A stretch of DNA of 32,645 nt, from positions 1 through 32,645 of the forward strand of contig JAEWBW010000039.1 of the NCBI GenBank assembly GCA_023390955.1. The letters run 5' to 3'. The notes under the pieces are model-generated. The model worked only from the letters and a program-made list of their open reading frames with translations. It was not told the origin of the DNA and made no database searches. Positions 1 to 7,988 of this stretch are shown here, in pieces (position 1 is the first letter of the stretch; every line of letters starts with the position of its first letter). A program made the position numbers and the translations under genes. The DNA is from Pseudomonadota bacterium. GTDB taxonomy: Bacteria > Pseudomonadota > Alphaproteobacteria > Rhizobiales > Xanthobacteraceae.

Positions 1-603
1 CATCTGTTCCAGCGCCACTTGGTGAGGAATGAAGGTCTTTTCCACGTTGACGCCGAGACGGCTGAAGATCAGTGGTCCCGAATAGGCGGCGGCAGTGCCC
101 TGGGTGTTGAAATTCACCTTCTTGCCCGCGAGATCCTGCAAACTCTGGATTTCAGGCCGGACAAAGATGTGCAGCTCCGACGGAAAAAGATTTAGCAGAT
201 ACGTGATCCGCGATCGGATCTCCGGCACCTGAATCTTGTATTCCTCGAGCGCGTCGGAATTGATGATTGCGGCGTCAACACCTCGCAAATAGAGCAGCGA
301 GTTCAGGTTATCTGTGGCGCCCCGGGTAACGATCGGCAGCACGTGCAAGTTCGGGCCGTCATCGACAACGCGAGCCATCTCGGCCGCGAGACGCAGGGGC
401 GCACCTTCGAGCAAGCCCCCGGCAAGGCCGACGGTCCAGGCGTTCATCTTCTCCTTTTGCATCTCGTGAAGTGTGGAGCGCCGTGGCAGGGGCCCACTCC
501 GCGCTTCCACTTGACTTGTCTGCGCGCACAGACTGACTGGCTGAAGTATCGGGATAAGCGCCGCCAATGCGACCAGCAGAAGCAAATACCGCCCTGAAGA
601 CAT
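1..603 (-). CDS. TAXI-family TRAP transporter solute-binding protein (C-terminus beyond window)
   Basis: The frame is open from an ATG at 603 to the window edge (201 codons), so the C-terminal part is missing. The ATG is preceded by GGGAGG seven bases upstream. The N-terminus (MSSGRYLLLLVALAALIPIL) is a signal peptide followed by a periplasmic domain. Stretches such as GGLLEGAPLRLAAEMAR, NSLLYLRGVDAAIINSDAL and LAGKKVNFNTQGTAAAYSG match the lobe-I pattern of the TRAP-associated extracytoplasmic immunogenic (TAXI) receptors, which bind a small organic ligand for a DctM-type permease. No permease is in view; it may lie left of the window. The stop codon of the coiled-coil gene is only 15 bp upstream, so the two are probably cotranscribed. 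The ligand is unknown. Confidence 0.8.
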   Translation of the reverse strand, partial: MSSGRYLLLLVALAALIPILQPVSLCAQTSQVEARSGPLPRRSTLHEMQKEKMNAWTVGLAGGLLEGAPLRLAAEMARVVDDGPNLHVLPIVTRGATDNLNSLLYLRGVDAAIINSDALEEYKIQVPEIRSRITYLLNLFPSELHIFVRPEIQSLQDLAGKKVNFNTQGTAAAYSGPLIFSRLGVNVEKTFIPHQVALEQM

Positions 604-618
604 GTTTGCGACCTCCCC

Positions 619-2772
619 TCACTGACGCAATGCATTCAACCGATTGTTTGCATCCTGATTGCCACCGGCATGAGCTCGTGCGTAGAATTCACGCGCCTTC
701 GCTAGGTCGCTGCGCGTTCCGTAAGTTCCCCATGTGGCCAGAATGGCCGGATCATATGTCTCCGCAAGCATGAAGCTCGCCGTTGCGCTGCCGGCATCGC
801 TGGCGCGCTCGAGCACGACGCGCGCAGCACCGATATCTCCCTGACTGAGCAGAGCGCCGGCGCGAGCGACCAATCTCATCACCTCTGAAGTCGATTGTGT
901 CGCGGTCATAGCCGGTTGCGCCGTCACAGCGCCCCCCACCGTTGGTGCAGCCTTGGGGGGAGTGCTCCCTACCGCAAGCCCAGGCGGCCTTCGGTCGCCG
1001 CCGATTTCGACGCCCGGGGCCGTGGCCTTTTCATGATCCCGCGTCAGGTCTTGTTGCAGCTCCGTGATTTCCCTCTCACGCCTCAGCTGCTCGGCCTCTT
1101 TCCCGGCCTTCAAAAGCGCGACCTGCCTCTCGTTCTCCTGCCGTGCAGCTTCAAGCTCTTGCGCTAATGCGATGCGGCCCGCGCGCTCCTGCTCGAGCGT
1201 TTGGCGATGTTGCGCCGTGTTGGCAGCGAGCTCTTCTCGCGCGACGGCCGCCTCCCGCTCCAGGACGCTGATCCTCGCGGCTAGTGCCTGCCTGAGTTGC
1301 TCGGCTTCGTCGCCAGCCTTCGCCGCCTGCTTCTGGTTCTCCTGCCGCGCAGCCACAAGCTCCTGAGCCAGCGCGCTGCCGCGCGCACGTTCCTCGTCGA
1401 GTTCTTGACGGTGGTGTGCCGTCCGCGTGACCGCTTCTTCTCGCGAGACAGCCACCTCCCGTTCGAGGACGATAATCGTCTCCTGATCCCTGTCCCGGCC
1501 TTGCGAGATCTTCGCGGCTTCCGCCTGCCTCAACAACTCGGCCTCGTCGCCGGCCTTCAGCAGCGCTGCCTGTTTCTCGTTCTCCTGCCGCGCAGCGGTA
1601 AGCTCCAGCGCCAGGGCAGCGCCGCGCGTGCGCTCCTGCTCAAGCGTTTGGCGATGTTGCGCCGAGCCGGCAGCGAGCTCTTCCCGTGCGGCCGCCGCTT
1701 CTCGTTCGAGGATCGCTATCCTTGCGGCTTCCGTCCGTCTTGGCTGTTCGGCTTCGTCGCCTGCCTTGCGCAGCGTCGCCTGCTTCTCGTTTTCCTCCCG
1801 CGCAGCCGCAAGCTCCTGCGCAAGGGCAGCGCCGCGCGTGCGTTCCTGTTCAAGCGTTTCGCGGTGTTGCGCCGTGCTGACCGCGAGTTCTTCTCGCGCG
1901 ATGGTCGCCTCCCGCTCGAGGACGGAGATCCTCTCCTGATCCCGCTCGCGCAATTGCGTGACTTTCGCGGCTTCCGCCTGCCTCAGCTGCTCCGCTTCGT
2001 CGCTGGCCTTCAGCAGTGCCGCTTGTTTCTCATTCTCCTGCCGCGCGGCGGCAAGCTCCTGCTCAAGCGCGGCGCCACGCGCGCGTTCCCCGTCTAGCGT
2101 CTGGCGATGTTGTGCCGTACTCGTGGCCAGCGCTTCTCGCGAGACGGCCGCCTCCCACTCGAGAGCTGTGATCTTCTCCCGATCGCGGTCGCGGGATAGC
2201 GTGCTCTTCGCGGCCTCCTCCTGTCTCAGCTTATCGACTTCACCGCCTGCCTTCACCAGCGCCGCCTGCTTCTCGTTCTCCTGCCGCGCCGATTCAAGTT
2301 CCTGCGCCAGCGCGGTGCCGCGCGCACGCTCCTCCTCGAGAGTTTGGCGATGTTGCGCCGTCTTGGTGGCCAGTTCTTGCCGCGCGGCAGTAACCTCGCG
2401 CTCGAGGACAATGATCCTCTCCTGGTCGCGCGCCGCTTGTTGGGGGGCCGCCGGACCGCCGTCCTGATCCGCTTTGACGTTCCCTTGTGGAGCCAGGGTG
2501 CCCTTGCGCGAATCCCGGTTTCCAAAGTTGGTGTCTTGCTCGCCGGCGGCCCCGTGGATTGAGCCGTGCCGAACGATGTCTCCCTGACCGGAGCGCGTCA
2601 CGTAGGCTGAAATGTCGCTGGCGAAATAGGTGACGACCAGCGCCGCCAGGACGAAAACTACGGGAATCGAGCAGGCTGCAAGAACGAAGTACCAATCGCG
2701 CAGCTTTTCCGCGTCATCGCTGCGGGCGATGGCTGTTCCGTCACTCTGCGCACTGTCGACCGGATGACGCAT
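619..2772 (-). CDS. Membrane-anchored coiled-coil repeat protein with C-terminal Sel1/TPR-like domain
   Basis: This is a 717-residue protein if it starts at the ATG at 2772; the frame stays open further upstream, but that stretch looks non-coding. A short cytoplasmic N-terminus is followed by one hydrophobic segment (about residues 25-50, containing SIPVVFVLAALVVTYF). About 430 residues of charged heptad-rich coiled coil follow, built from six copies of a unit of 70-81 residues beginning LERE..x.REEL and containing AQHRQTLE and ARQENEKQAAL. The last ~90 residues (ALLSQGDIGAARVVLERA, then SATASFMLAETYDP) form the TPR/Sel1-like domain seen at the end of many rhizobial coiled-coil proteins. It sits 15 bp upstream of the TAXI receptor. 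The function is unknown; a scaffold or envelope-spanning role is an inference. Confidence 0.75.
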   Translation of the reverse strand: MRHPVDSAQSDGTAIARSDDAEKLRDWYFVLAACSIPVVFVLAALVVTYFASDISAYVTRSGQGDIVRHGSIHGAAGEQDTNFGNRDSRKGTLAPQGNVKADQDGGPAAPQQAARDQERIIVLEREVTAARQELATKTAQHRQTLEEERARGTALAQELESARQENEKQAALVKAGGEVDKLRQEEAAKSTLSRDRDREKITALEWEAAVSREALATSTAQHRQTLDGERARGAALEQELAAARQENEKQAALLKASDEAEQLRQAEAAKVTQLRERDQERISVLEREATIAREELAVSTAQHRETLEQERTRGAALAQELAAAREENEKQATLRKAGDEAEQPRRTEAARIAILEREAAAAREELAAGSAQHRQTLEQERTRGAALALELTAARQENEKQAALLKAGDEAELLRQAEAAKISQGRDRDQETIIVLEREVAVSREEAVTRTAHHRQELDEERARGSALAQELVAARQENQKQAAKAGDEAEQLRQALAARISVLEREAAVAREELAANTAQHRQTLEQERAGRIALAQELEAARQENERQVALLKAGKEAEQLRREREITELQQDLTRDHEKATAPGVEIGGDRRPPGLAVGSTPPKAAPTVGGAVTAQPAMTATQSTSEVMRLVARAGALLSQGDIGAARVVLERASDAGSATASFMLAETYDPAILATWGTYGTRSDLAKAREFYARAHAGGNQDANNRLNALRQ
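1160..2440 (-). repeat. Six in-frame tandem coding repeats (units of about 210-243 bp)
   Basis: The segment encoding the coiled coil repeats at the DNA level. A conserved block reading GGCGATGTTG(T/C)GCCGT on the plus strand recurs near 1203, 1647, 1857, 2103 and 2346, with a diverged copy near 1408. Another block encoding ARQENEKQAA recurs with it. Unit length alternates because some copies lack a ten-residue Arg/Asp-rich linker. Boundaries are approximate. The repeats are coding and keep frame, so they look like internal duplication of a coiled-coil module. Confidence 0.75.
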
Positions 2773-3109
2773 ACAAACACGCCTCTGCCGCAACTGGCAG
2801 AGTTCCACGTCGTTTGATGCCCACGGACAGTTTGGTGACAGAGCGACAGCAAGGCAAGACAAATTCGTCGTAACGCCCCGCCTTGTCGTCGTCCACATCC
2901 GCTGAGGATGAGGATGGCGACGGCTCTCGCCAAAGGGAGAATGAGCAAATCCCGAAGCCAAGTCGAGCATCCGGCCATGCCCGCTCGATTTCAACCGGAA
3001 GCTACGCTACCTATCGACAGCTCATCCGCAGCATATCCACAGCCCGGTGTGATCGAATATGCACGGTTGGACAGCTACTTGCTGCGCAACAGCCCACAGG
3101 TGTTGCCGC
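2773..3109. other. Intergenic stretch, no gene recognised
   Basis: These 337 bp lie between the start of the coiled-coil gene and the stop of the small Cys-rich gene. No convincing ribosome binding site with a plausible reading frame was found on either strand. The promoter of the coiled-coil/TAXI operon probably lies here, but no clear -35/-10 pair could be assigned. Confidence 0.4.
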
Positions 3110-3373
3110 TCAGCCGCCGGCCTGGTCGAACACGGACCGGCAGGCATCGCTCAGGCTGGAGCGGTTGCGGCGCAGGCACGCCGTGATGGCGCGGACATTG
3201 GGAATCTCGCCGGCACAGAGCCGGTAGACGTCGGGCGTGCAGGCCCGGCGCTGTTCGGGGGTGCCCTGCTGCGCCGAGGCAGCCGAGGCGAACAGGGTCA
3301 GGAACAGCCCGACCGTAGAGGCCCGGCGGGCACGGCTCTTAACGCTCGCAAACTTCAGGAACCTCGCCTTCAT
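3110..3373 (-). CDS. Small secreted cysteine-rich repeat protein
   Basis: This is an 87-residue protein starting at the ATG at 3373, with GGGAG eight bases upstream; a longer in-frame extension to 3496 lacks support. A basic N-terminus (MKARFLKFASVKSRARR) leads into a hydrophobic stretch ending in ASAASAQQ, consistent with a signal peptide. The mature part has four cysteines in the pattern CTPDVYRLCAGEIPNV...ACLRRN...DAC, typical of small alphaproteobacterial Cys-rich proteins (GLG1-like cysteine-rich repeat). It is probably a periplasmic disulfide-bonded protein of unknown role. A CRP-type palindrome lies about 90 bp upstream. Confidence 0.7.
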   Translation of the reverse strand: MKARFLKFASVKSRARRASTVGLFLTLFASAASAQQGTPEQRRACTPDVYRLCAGEIPNVRAITACLRRNRSSLSDACRSVFDQAGG

Positions 3374-3462
3374 GACTGCGTCTCCCGTCTGCTTCGCCAC
3401 CTGCACCTCTGTGCGGGGCGGCGGTGTCATGCAAAGGGCTACGGGAAATAAACCTGCGGGAC

Positions 3463-3478
3463 TGTGATTTCTTTCACA
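3463..3478. promoter_or_regulatory. CRP/cAMP receptor-type operator palindrome
   Basis: The sequence is TGTGA-TTTCTT-TCACA, a perfect match to both half-sites of the CRP consensus with the standard 6-bp spacer. It lies 90 bp upstream of the Cys-rich gene on the minus strand and 219 bp upstream of the small gene at 3697 on the plus strand. A class III adenylate cyclase is encoded about 1 kb to the right. Binding by a CRP/FNR-family regulator is inferred from the motif only. Confidence 0.55.
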
Positions 3479-3543
3479 CTGGCTTGCCGCGGCCACGGCC
3501 TAGCTTCGTCGTGGGGATTTCTTGAAGTTATTCTTGGGGTTTC

Positions 3544-3563
3544 TCTCGGAGCTTGCTCCGAGA
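3544..3563. promoter_or_regulatory. 20-bp perfect inverted repeat in the 5' region of the small gene at 3697
   Basis: The nine-base arm TCTCGGAGC and its exact complement are separated by only two bases. It is bracketed by two TTGGGG direct repeats (near 3535 and 3566). It lies 130 bp upstream of the 3697 start within the 323-bp gap 3374-3696. It could be a repressor operator or an RNA hairpin in the leader; no run of T follows, so it is not a classical terminator. Confidence 0.4.
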
Positions 3564-3696
3564 CGTTTGGGGACTTTTCAGAAATCGCTAACCAATCGGG
3601 CCCCGATCGCGCGGATCGATAAAATTCGAACGATCGGCTCAATCGGGAAACAAGCTGGTTTTGCAACATTGCGCCATCCGAAGTGCGGAGGGTGTG

Positions 3697-3879
3697 ATGA
3701 GCGAAGCCGAGTTTAATTTGATGCTGGATGCCGTGCGGTTCGCGATCGACGACCCCGTGCATCAGGAGGAATTCGTGCCGCGCTCGTGGAAGTTCGACGC
3801 ACCGCTTCGTGCCGCCAACGACAACGAAGGTGCCTGGCCGCTGCTGCCGTTCCCGGACGGCTGGTACGCCGCCTGCTGA
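3697..3879 (+). CDS. Conserved small hypothetical protein (60 aa)
   Basis: An ATG at 3697 preceded by GGAGG at close spacing opens a 60-codon frame ending in TGA. The protein begins MSEAEFNLMLDAVRFAIDDP and ends PLLPFPDGWYAAC. It is acidic, with no signal peptide, transmembrane segment or metal motif. I do not recognise a function. The good ribosome binding site, balanced composition and position between other small genes support it as real. It is one of only two plausible plus-strand genes in the window. Confidence 0.6.
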   Translation: MSEAEFNLMLDAVRFAIDDPVHQEEFVPRSWKFDAPLRAANDNEGAWPLLPFPDGWYAAC

Positions 3880-3930
3880 GCGCCCTCTCGCGCCCTGCCC
3901 GAACGACAACCGGCTAACGGCCGGTTCTAA

Positions 3931-4083
3931 TCAGCCTTGAATTCCTGACGGCTCGTCCTGGTCGCGCGGCTCCGTTGCCGGCGCCGCGGGCGGGAAGATG
4001 CTGTCATAGATCGCGCGCGCCTCGCGAATGAGACGTGCCCGTTCAAGCTCGGATTTCGGGATAAACCGGACGATCTCGCCCAC
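3931..4083 (-). CDS. Small hypothetical protein (50 aa, GTG start)
   Basis: A GTG at 4083 is preceded by AAGGAG with five bases of spacing, which decides the start over an in-frame extension reaching 4197 into the tRNA-flanking region. The product reads VGEIVRFIPKSELERARLIR, then EARAIYDSIFPP and a Pro/Glu/Asp-rich tail. The first part is probably helical and charged; there is no signal peptide or transmembrane segment. The function is unknown. It lies just downstream of tRNA-Cys on the same strand and could be read from the tRNA promoter, but nothing shows this directly. Confidence 0.55.
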   Translation of the reverse strand: MGEIVRFIPKSELERARLIREARAIYDSIFPPAAPATEPRDQDEPSGIQG

Positions 4084-4263
4084 ATGCGCTCCTTGATTCA
4101 GGTTTCGCCATTTGCGGCCTCCGCGAAGCGAAGTTTGTGCCAGTGGAGCTGAATCGCGGTTAATCGCCGACCCCGGGTGAATCCGGGTGCAAGCCACCCG
4201 CCCGCGCCGGGGATTCGGTCGCGGTGACGCGGTGATTATGTTGAAAAATCAGGAGCTTGTGAG

Positions 4264-4337
4264 TGGAGGCCACGACCAGAATTGAACTGGTGTACACGGT
4301 TTTGCAGACCGTTGCGTAACCACTCCGCCACGTGGCC
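4264..4337 (-). tRNA. tRNA-Cys (GCA)
   Basis: On the minus strand a complete 74-nt cloverleaf can be drawn. The acceptor stem GGCCACG pairs with CGTGGCC over seven bases. The anticodon stem ACGGT/ACCGT encloses the loop CTGCAAA with anticodon GCA. The T stem is ACCAG/CTGGT. The discriminator is U73, the identity base expected for cysteine tRNA, and the 3' CCA is encoded. No truncated tRNA copy or attachment-site duplication was seen nearby. Confidence 0.95.
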
Positions 4338-4456
4338 CCATAACGGAATGCCTTAGACATTTCCGGCGCTTGTCGCAAGTGCAACGGTTGTCGGCGTGCA
4401 GACGCCTTTGTCACATCTGTTGGTGTTCCGCGCTGGCTCCGCAGTAGGTTCTTCGC

Positions 4457-6559
4457 TCAGGCCGCCTGCCCTGCGCCTTGGGCAGCTGCACGAAACCGCT
4501 CGGCATAATGCAGCGCGACACTGTCCTTGGGATAGTCGATCAGGAAACCTGAGAGCCCGACCAGCGCGGCCTCGCTCACCTCAGGTCCAATCGCGGCATA
4601 GACCTCGTCCCAGCGGCGGCACCTGGCGATCTCGGCTTCGCTTACCTGCGCAAGCTCGCCGCAGAGCTCGCTGACCTCGATCGCCTCGGCAAAGCCCTTC
4701 GGCCTGATGCTGTCGACGCTGCGGAACAGGAAGGCGTGAGAGGCGCGCTCACGCACGGCTGCGCTGACCAGCACGCGGGTGCCGTAGTTCTTGTTCAACC
4801 CCTCGAGCCGGGACGCCAGATTCACGGTGGCTCCGAGCGCGGTGTAGTTCATGCGGTCGCTCGAGCCGATATTGCCGACCACGGCGTCGCCGACATGCAG
4901 GCCGAAGCGGGTCTGGTAGGACGGCCACCCTTCGCGCCGAAACGCCTTGTCGAGGACATCGTTGGCCGCAAGGCAGGCCAGCACCGCGCGGCAGGCGTTG
5001 ACGGTGTGATCGGGATCGTCAGCCGGCGCATTCCAGAACGCCATCACGGCGTCGCCGATATATTTATCGACCGTGCCCTGGTGCCGCATGATCTCGTCCG
5101 ACAGCGCGGCGAAATAACGCGAGGTGTAGACCATCACCTGGGTCGGGTCGGCCCTTTCCGTCTTGGCCGTGAAATCGGCGACATCGGTAAACAGCACGGT
5201 GACCTCGCGCCGGGAGCCGCCGAGGTCGAGCGCGGAGCCGGTCTCGATCAGCTGTTGCACGATCTGGCGCGGGATGAAGCTGGCAAAGCTCCGCACCACG
5301 CTGCGCATGGTGAAGACCGAGCGCCCGAGCTCCTCGATCTCGGCGATCAGGGAATGGATCCGCGGGCGCTCGGCGATCTGAAAGCGCTGGATCGCATCGG
5401 TCTCCTCGACCAGCTTGCGCAGCGGCCGCGCCATCAACGAGCCGAGCCAGAAGGCGAAAGGCAGCATCGCGCCGACGAAGGCGAGCGTGATCGCGAACAG
5501 CATGCGCCGCTCTCCGATGATCTGCGCATAGAACTCATCGAGCGGCGCCACCATCGCGAGGCGGACATTGGCCGAGCCTGTGGTCTCCAGCCTGTGGACC
5601 GCCGCAACATGGGTCCGGCCCGACGCGTCGACGAAGAATTGCTGGGCGGGCCCGCCCTCGCGCCAGGATTGGATGATCGGAAGCAGACCCGGCTGCCTCA
5701 GTGCGCCGATCTGCGGCAGGCCTTCCTGGTCCTCCGGGATCTCCGCCATCAGGCGGTTCATCTGGGGGTGACCAACGATGCGCCCGGCATCGTTGAACAG
5801 GAAGGCCAGTCCCGATTGTCCAAGCTTCTGCTCTGCCAGCATGTCCTCGAACCGGTTCAGCAGCATGTCGCCGGCCACCACGCCGCGGCGACCGCTCTTG
5901 AGCGGCGTGCGCAGCGTGTAGCCGGGCTCGCCGGTGGCGTAGAAGACGTAGGGGCCCGTCAGCAGCGTCTTGTCATTCTTGAAGGCCTCGACATACCAGG
6001 GCCGCTGCCGTGGATCATAGTTTGCGGGACCTGCGATCTCCGAGATCTGGACGAGGTTCTTTGAGAGAAACCGTGTGACGGGCACCGCGCCGGCTGCGCG
6101 CGAGATCACGACCAGCCGGAAGACCGCATCGTCGTCGACGCCCAGGCTCGCCCTGAAGGCCGGCTTGGCCCGGTCGATGACGTCCATCTCGATGAAGGAG
6201 CCGTCGTCATAGCCGACATAGAGGCTGAACAGCTGCGGATTGTTCCGCAGCATCGCCGCCAGCAGGCTGTAGAGCCCCAGATTGTTCGAGATCTCGGCTT
6301 CCTGGATCGGCGGCAGCGCCGACAGGATGTCGAGGCTGTCGCCGACATTCTTGAACTGCTCGTCGACATGGTCGGAGCCGAGCTGGGCCACCTTTTCGAT
6401 GAAGCCGCTGGCCGCCGTCTTCGTGATCGCCGTGACTCGCTCGAAGCTGAGATAGACCAGCGTCAGCCCCACGAACAGCACGGCCGCGACAAACACCGTG
6501 ATGATCGATGCCTGGAAGCCGATACGAAATGGACGCTTGCTGATCTGCTCTCCGGTCAT
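4457..6559 (-). CDS. Membrane dCache-HAMP class III adenylate/guanylate cyclase
   Basis: The 700-residue protein has a first transmembrane segment at about 17-39 and a large extracytoplasmic dCache-type sensor domain (about 45-345, with the YDPRQRPWYVEAF motif). A second transmembrane segment (about 352-376) and a HAMP-like linker follow, then a C-terminal cyclase domain from about 450. Metal-binding aspartates are D459 (FTDVADFT) and D503 (IGDAVMAFW). K499 and T573 occupy the base-specifying positions expected for ATP. N580 and R584 (in ATVNLASRLEG) are the transition-state residues. It should make cAMP in response to an external ligand. It lies 22 bp downstream of the outer-membrane protein gene, so they are probably cotranscribed. 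The start has no strong ribosome binding site. GTP as substrate is not excluded. Confidence 0.9.
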   Translation of the reverse strand: MTGEQISKRPFRIGFQASIITVFVAAVLFVGLTLVYLSFERVTAITKTAASGFIEKVAQLGSDHVDEQFKNVGDSLDILSALPPIQEAEISNNLGLYSLLAAMLRNNPQLFSLYVGYDDGSFIEMDVIDRAKPAFRASLGVDDDAVFRLVVISRAAGAVPVTRFLSKNLVQISEIAGPANYDPRQRPWYVEAFKNDKTLLTGPYVFYATGEPGYTLRTPLKSGRRGVVAGDMLLNRFEDMLAEQKLGQSGLAFLFNDAGRIVGHPQMNRLMAEIPEDQEGLPQIGALRQPGLLPIIQSWREGGPAQQFFVDASGRTHVAAVHRLETTGSANVRLAMVAPLDEFYAQIIGERRMLFAITLAFVGAMLPFAFWLGSLMARPLRKLVEETDAIQRFQIAERPRIHSLIAEIEELGRSVFTMRSVVRSFASFIPRQIVQQLIETGSALDLGGSRREVTVLFTDVADFTAKTERADPTQVMVYTSRYFAALSDEIMRHQGTVDKYIGDAVMAFWNAPADDPDHTVNACRAVLACLAANDVLDKAFRREGWPSYQTRFGLHVGDAVVGNIGSSDRMNYTALGATVNLASRLEGLNKNYGTRVLVSAAVRERASHAFLFRSVDSIRPKGFAEAIEVSELCGELAQVSEAEIARCRRWDEVYAAIGPEVSEAALVGLSGFLIDYPKDSVALHYAERFRAAAQGAGQAA

Positions 6560-6581
6560 CGGCGTGTCATGGACGCCTCAC

Positions 6582-7604
6582 TCAATATTTCCGAACGATC
6601 GGCTTCGCCGTGGGCGGCGCCTCTGGTGCTTTCGGCGACAGCACGAAGCTCACCCAGGTTGAGTATCCCTTCGGCCGGTTCTCGGTTTCGAGATCGGCAT
6701 ATCCCTTGATGTTGAGATAGCCGGCCATGTCGCCGACCGGAAACATGAAGCCGATCTGGGGACCGATGCCGACCGCCATGCCCTTGAACTCGCCGAGCCG
6801 CGCACCGAGTCCGCTGTCGCCGGTCAGTTGCTGGAAATAATAACCGGCGATGCCGACATGCACGCTCTTGCTGATGAACTGCGAGGCCGCCCAATCGATG
6901 TGGGCGTCGATGCCGTTCTGGTACTGCAGCGCGTTGTTGGGACCGGTGTAGGTCACGCCGCCGACCACAGAGAATTCATGGCCGGTGTGAGGGTTCAGGT
7001 AGGTGTAACCGGCGCCGAAATCGACAGCCGTGAAGCCGAAGCTGAGATTGGCGAGCCGGGTTGAATCGTAGGTGCCGCTCGGAATGTTGCCGGCGACATA
7101 GATCATCTCGTTATGCACGCCCTGATTCCATTTCAGCGTGCCCTGGTAGAAGACGTCGGAGACCGTGAAGCGGTTGTCGAACTTGCTGCCCGCGATGGTG
7201 TTGCCGAGCGGACCGGTCAGCGATGCGTTGACGCCAACGCCGATGGCTCCGGGCGCGGCCAGCAAGCTGAGCCCGGCCTGGCCGCCAAACACCGGCGAGG
7301 CAAAGGTGTAGGTGACGCCTTCGACGAGGACATCCGCCTTCGCGCTGAGGCCGGCGACAACCGAACCCGGAATGCCGTTGCTGGTGACGAAATTGGTGCC
7401 GCCCCCGGCCCGCTGGTCGAGATGCAGATAGATCTGCGCCCAGGACCAGCCCGGCGTGACGGGGACCGCGGCGAGACTGCCGAACGTTCCGGGGAGCCAG
7501 AAGCTGAGGCCGCCGGCATCGGCCGACGCAGCATTCACACCGGCTGCAAGCGCAAGCGCACACACGCTGCCGAACAGAGCCGTTTTTCGCTGACCGCTTT
7601 TCAT
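6582..7604 (-). CDS. Outer-membrane beta-barrel protein, SphA/phenol MetA-degradation-like family
   Basis: The 340-residue protein has a Sec signal peptide (MKSGQRKTALFGSVCALALA, cleavage near ASA-DAGG). Alternating amphipathic strands rich in Gly, Tyr and Phe follow (GFTAVDFGAGYTYLNPHTGH, VGIAGYYFQQLTGDSG, GIGPQIGFMFPVGDMAGYLN), ending VSFVLSPKAP. This is the pattern of the Phenol_MetA_deg/SphA family of outer-membrane channels linked to uptake of hydrophobic or aromatic compounds and sphingosine. An AAAGGGG ribosome binding site precedes the ATG. Family assignment rests on pattern recognition only. Its place between the BA14K-like gene and the cyclase suggests a substrate-entry role in the regulon. 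Confidence 0.75.
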   Translation of the reverse strand: MKSGQRKTALFGSVCALALAAGVNAASADAGGLSFWLPGTFGSLAAVPVTPGWSWAQIYLHLDQRAGGGTNFVTSNGIPGSVVAGLSAKADVLVEGVTYTFASPVFGGQAGLSLLAAPGAIGVGVNASLTGPLGNTIAGSKFDNRFTVSDVFYQGTLKWNQGVHNEMIYVAGNIPSGTYDSTRLANLSFGFTAVDFGAGYTYLNPHTGHEFSVVGGVTYTGPNNALQYQNGIDAHIDWAASQFISKSVHVGIAGYYFQQLTGDSGLGARLGEFKGMAVGIGPQIGFMFPVGDMAGYLNIKGYADLETENRPKGYSTWVSFVLSPKAPEAPPTAKPIVRKY

Positions 7605-7646
7605 TCTGGTCCCCTTTCACTCGCTTCGTTTCTTGTTCTGGGAGGC

Positions 7647-7666
7647 GGCCGCGCATGGACGCGGCC
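7647..7666 (-). promoter_or_regulatory. Hairpin between the BA14K-like and outer-membrane protein genes
   Basis: The 7-base arm GGCCGCG pairs perfectly with CGCGGCC across a 6-base loop, in the 90-bp gap between the two genes. It lies about 40 bp upstream of the next start and no T-run follows it, so partial attenuation or RNA protection is more likely than full termination. Confidence 0.35.
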
Positions 7667-7694
7667 ACTCTCAGATATAGCGCCCGCCCGGACG

Positions 7695-7988
7695 TCAGCG
7701 GCAGGAATGTCGACGGCCGTCATTGCCCAGGAATGTGCCGGATCCCGGATCGTAGGAACGATACCGTTGTGCACAGGACGCTTCTGCCGGGCCTGGCATC
7801 CGAGCATAGGCCTCGACAGGCGCCGGATAGGCCAACGACCCGTTCGGAGCTCCACCGTTGAGCACGTCGCGGTTCGGGTACATCGACTGAAAAGCCGCCG
7901 GTTCCGACATGGCGGCTTGCGCCAGGGCCTGCGCCGTCATTGCGGCCAGGACGAGTGCGATTGCGCCGCTCGTTTTTAGTCCGTTCAT
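7695..7988 (-). CDS. BA14K-like secreted protein
   Basis: The 97-residue protein starts at 7988 with AAGGAG eight bases upstream. A signal peptide (KTSGAIALVLAAMTAQALAQ) is followed by a short mature chain ending in CAQRYRSYDPGSGTFLGNDG and RRHSC. This tail is the hallmark of the BA14K family (Cys...RYRSYDP.SGT.LG.DG.RH.C), first described as an immunoreactive Brucella surface protein. Its role is probably envelope-associated and poorly defined. It is the first gene after the shared 63-bp element at 8144-8206, followed by the outer-membrane protein and the cyclase. Confidence 0.8.
   Translation of the reverse strand: MNGLKTSGAIALVLAAMTAQALAQAAMSEPAAFQSMYPNRDVLNGGAPNGSLAYPAPVEAYARMPGPAEASCAQRYRSYDPGSGTFLGNDGRRHSCR

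Noticed and set aside
1160..2440. Repeats considered as a CRISPR array or mobile repeat
   Set aside because: Units are 210-243 bp, stay in frame and encode a heptad coiled coil; there are no unique spacers or cas genes.
4132..4142. Eleven bases (AGTTTGTGCCA) matching part of the shared regulatory element
   Set aside because: The rest of the perfect block and the second block are absent, so it is most likely a chance match.
4198..4414. Open frames crossing the tRNA-Cys region
   Set aside because: They read through a complete tRNA gene and have no ribosome binding site or protein-like composition.
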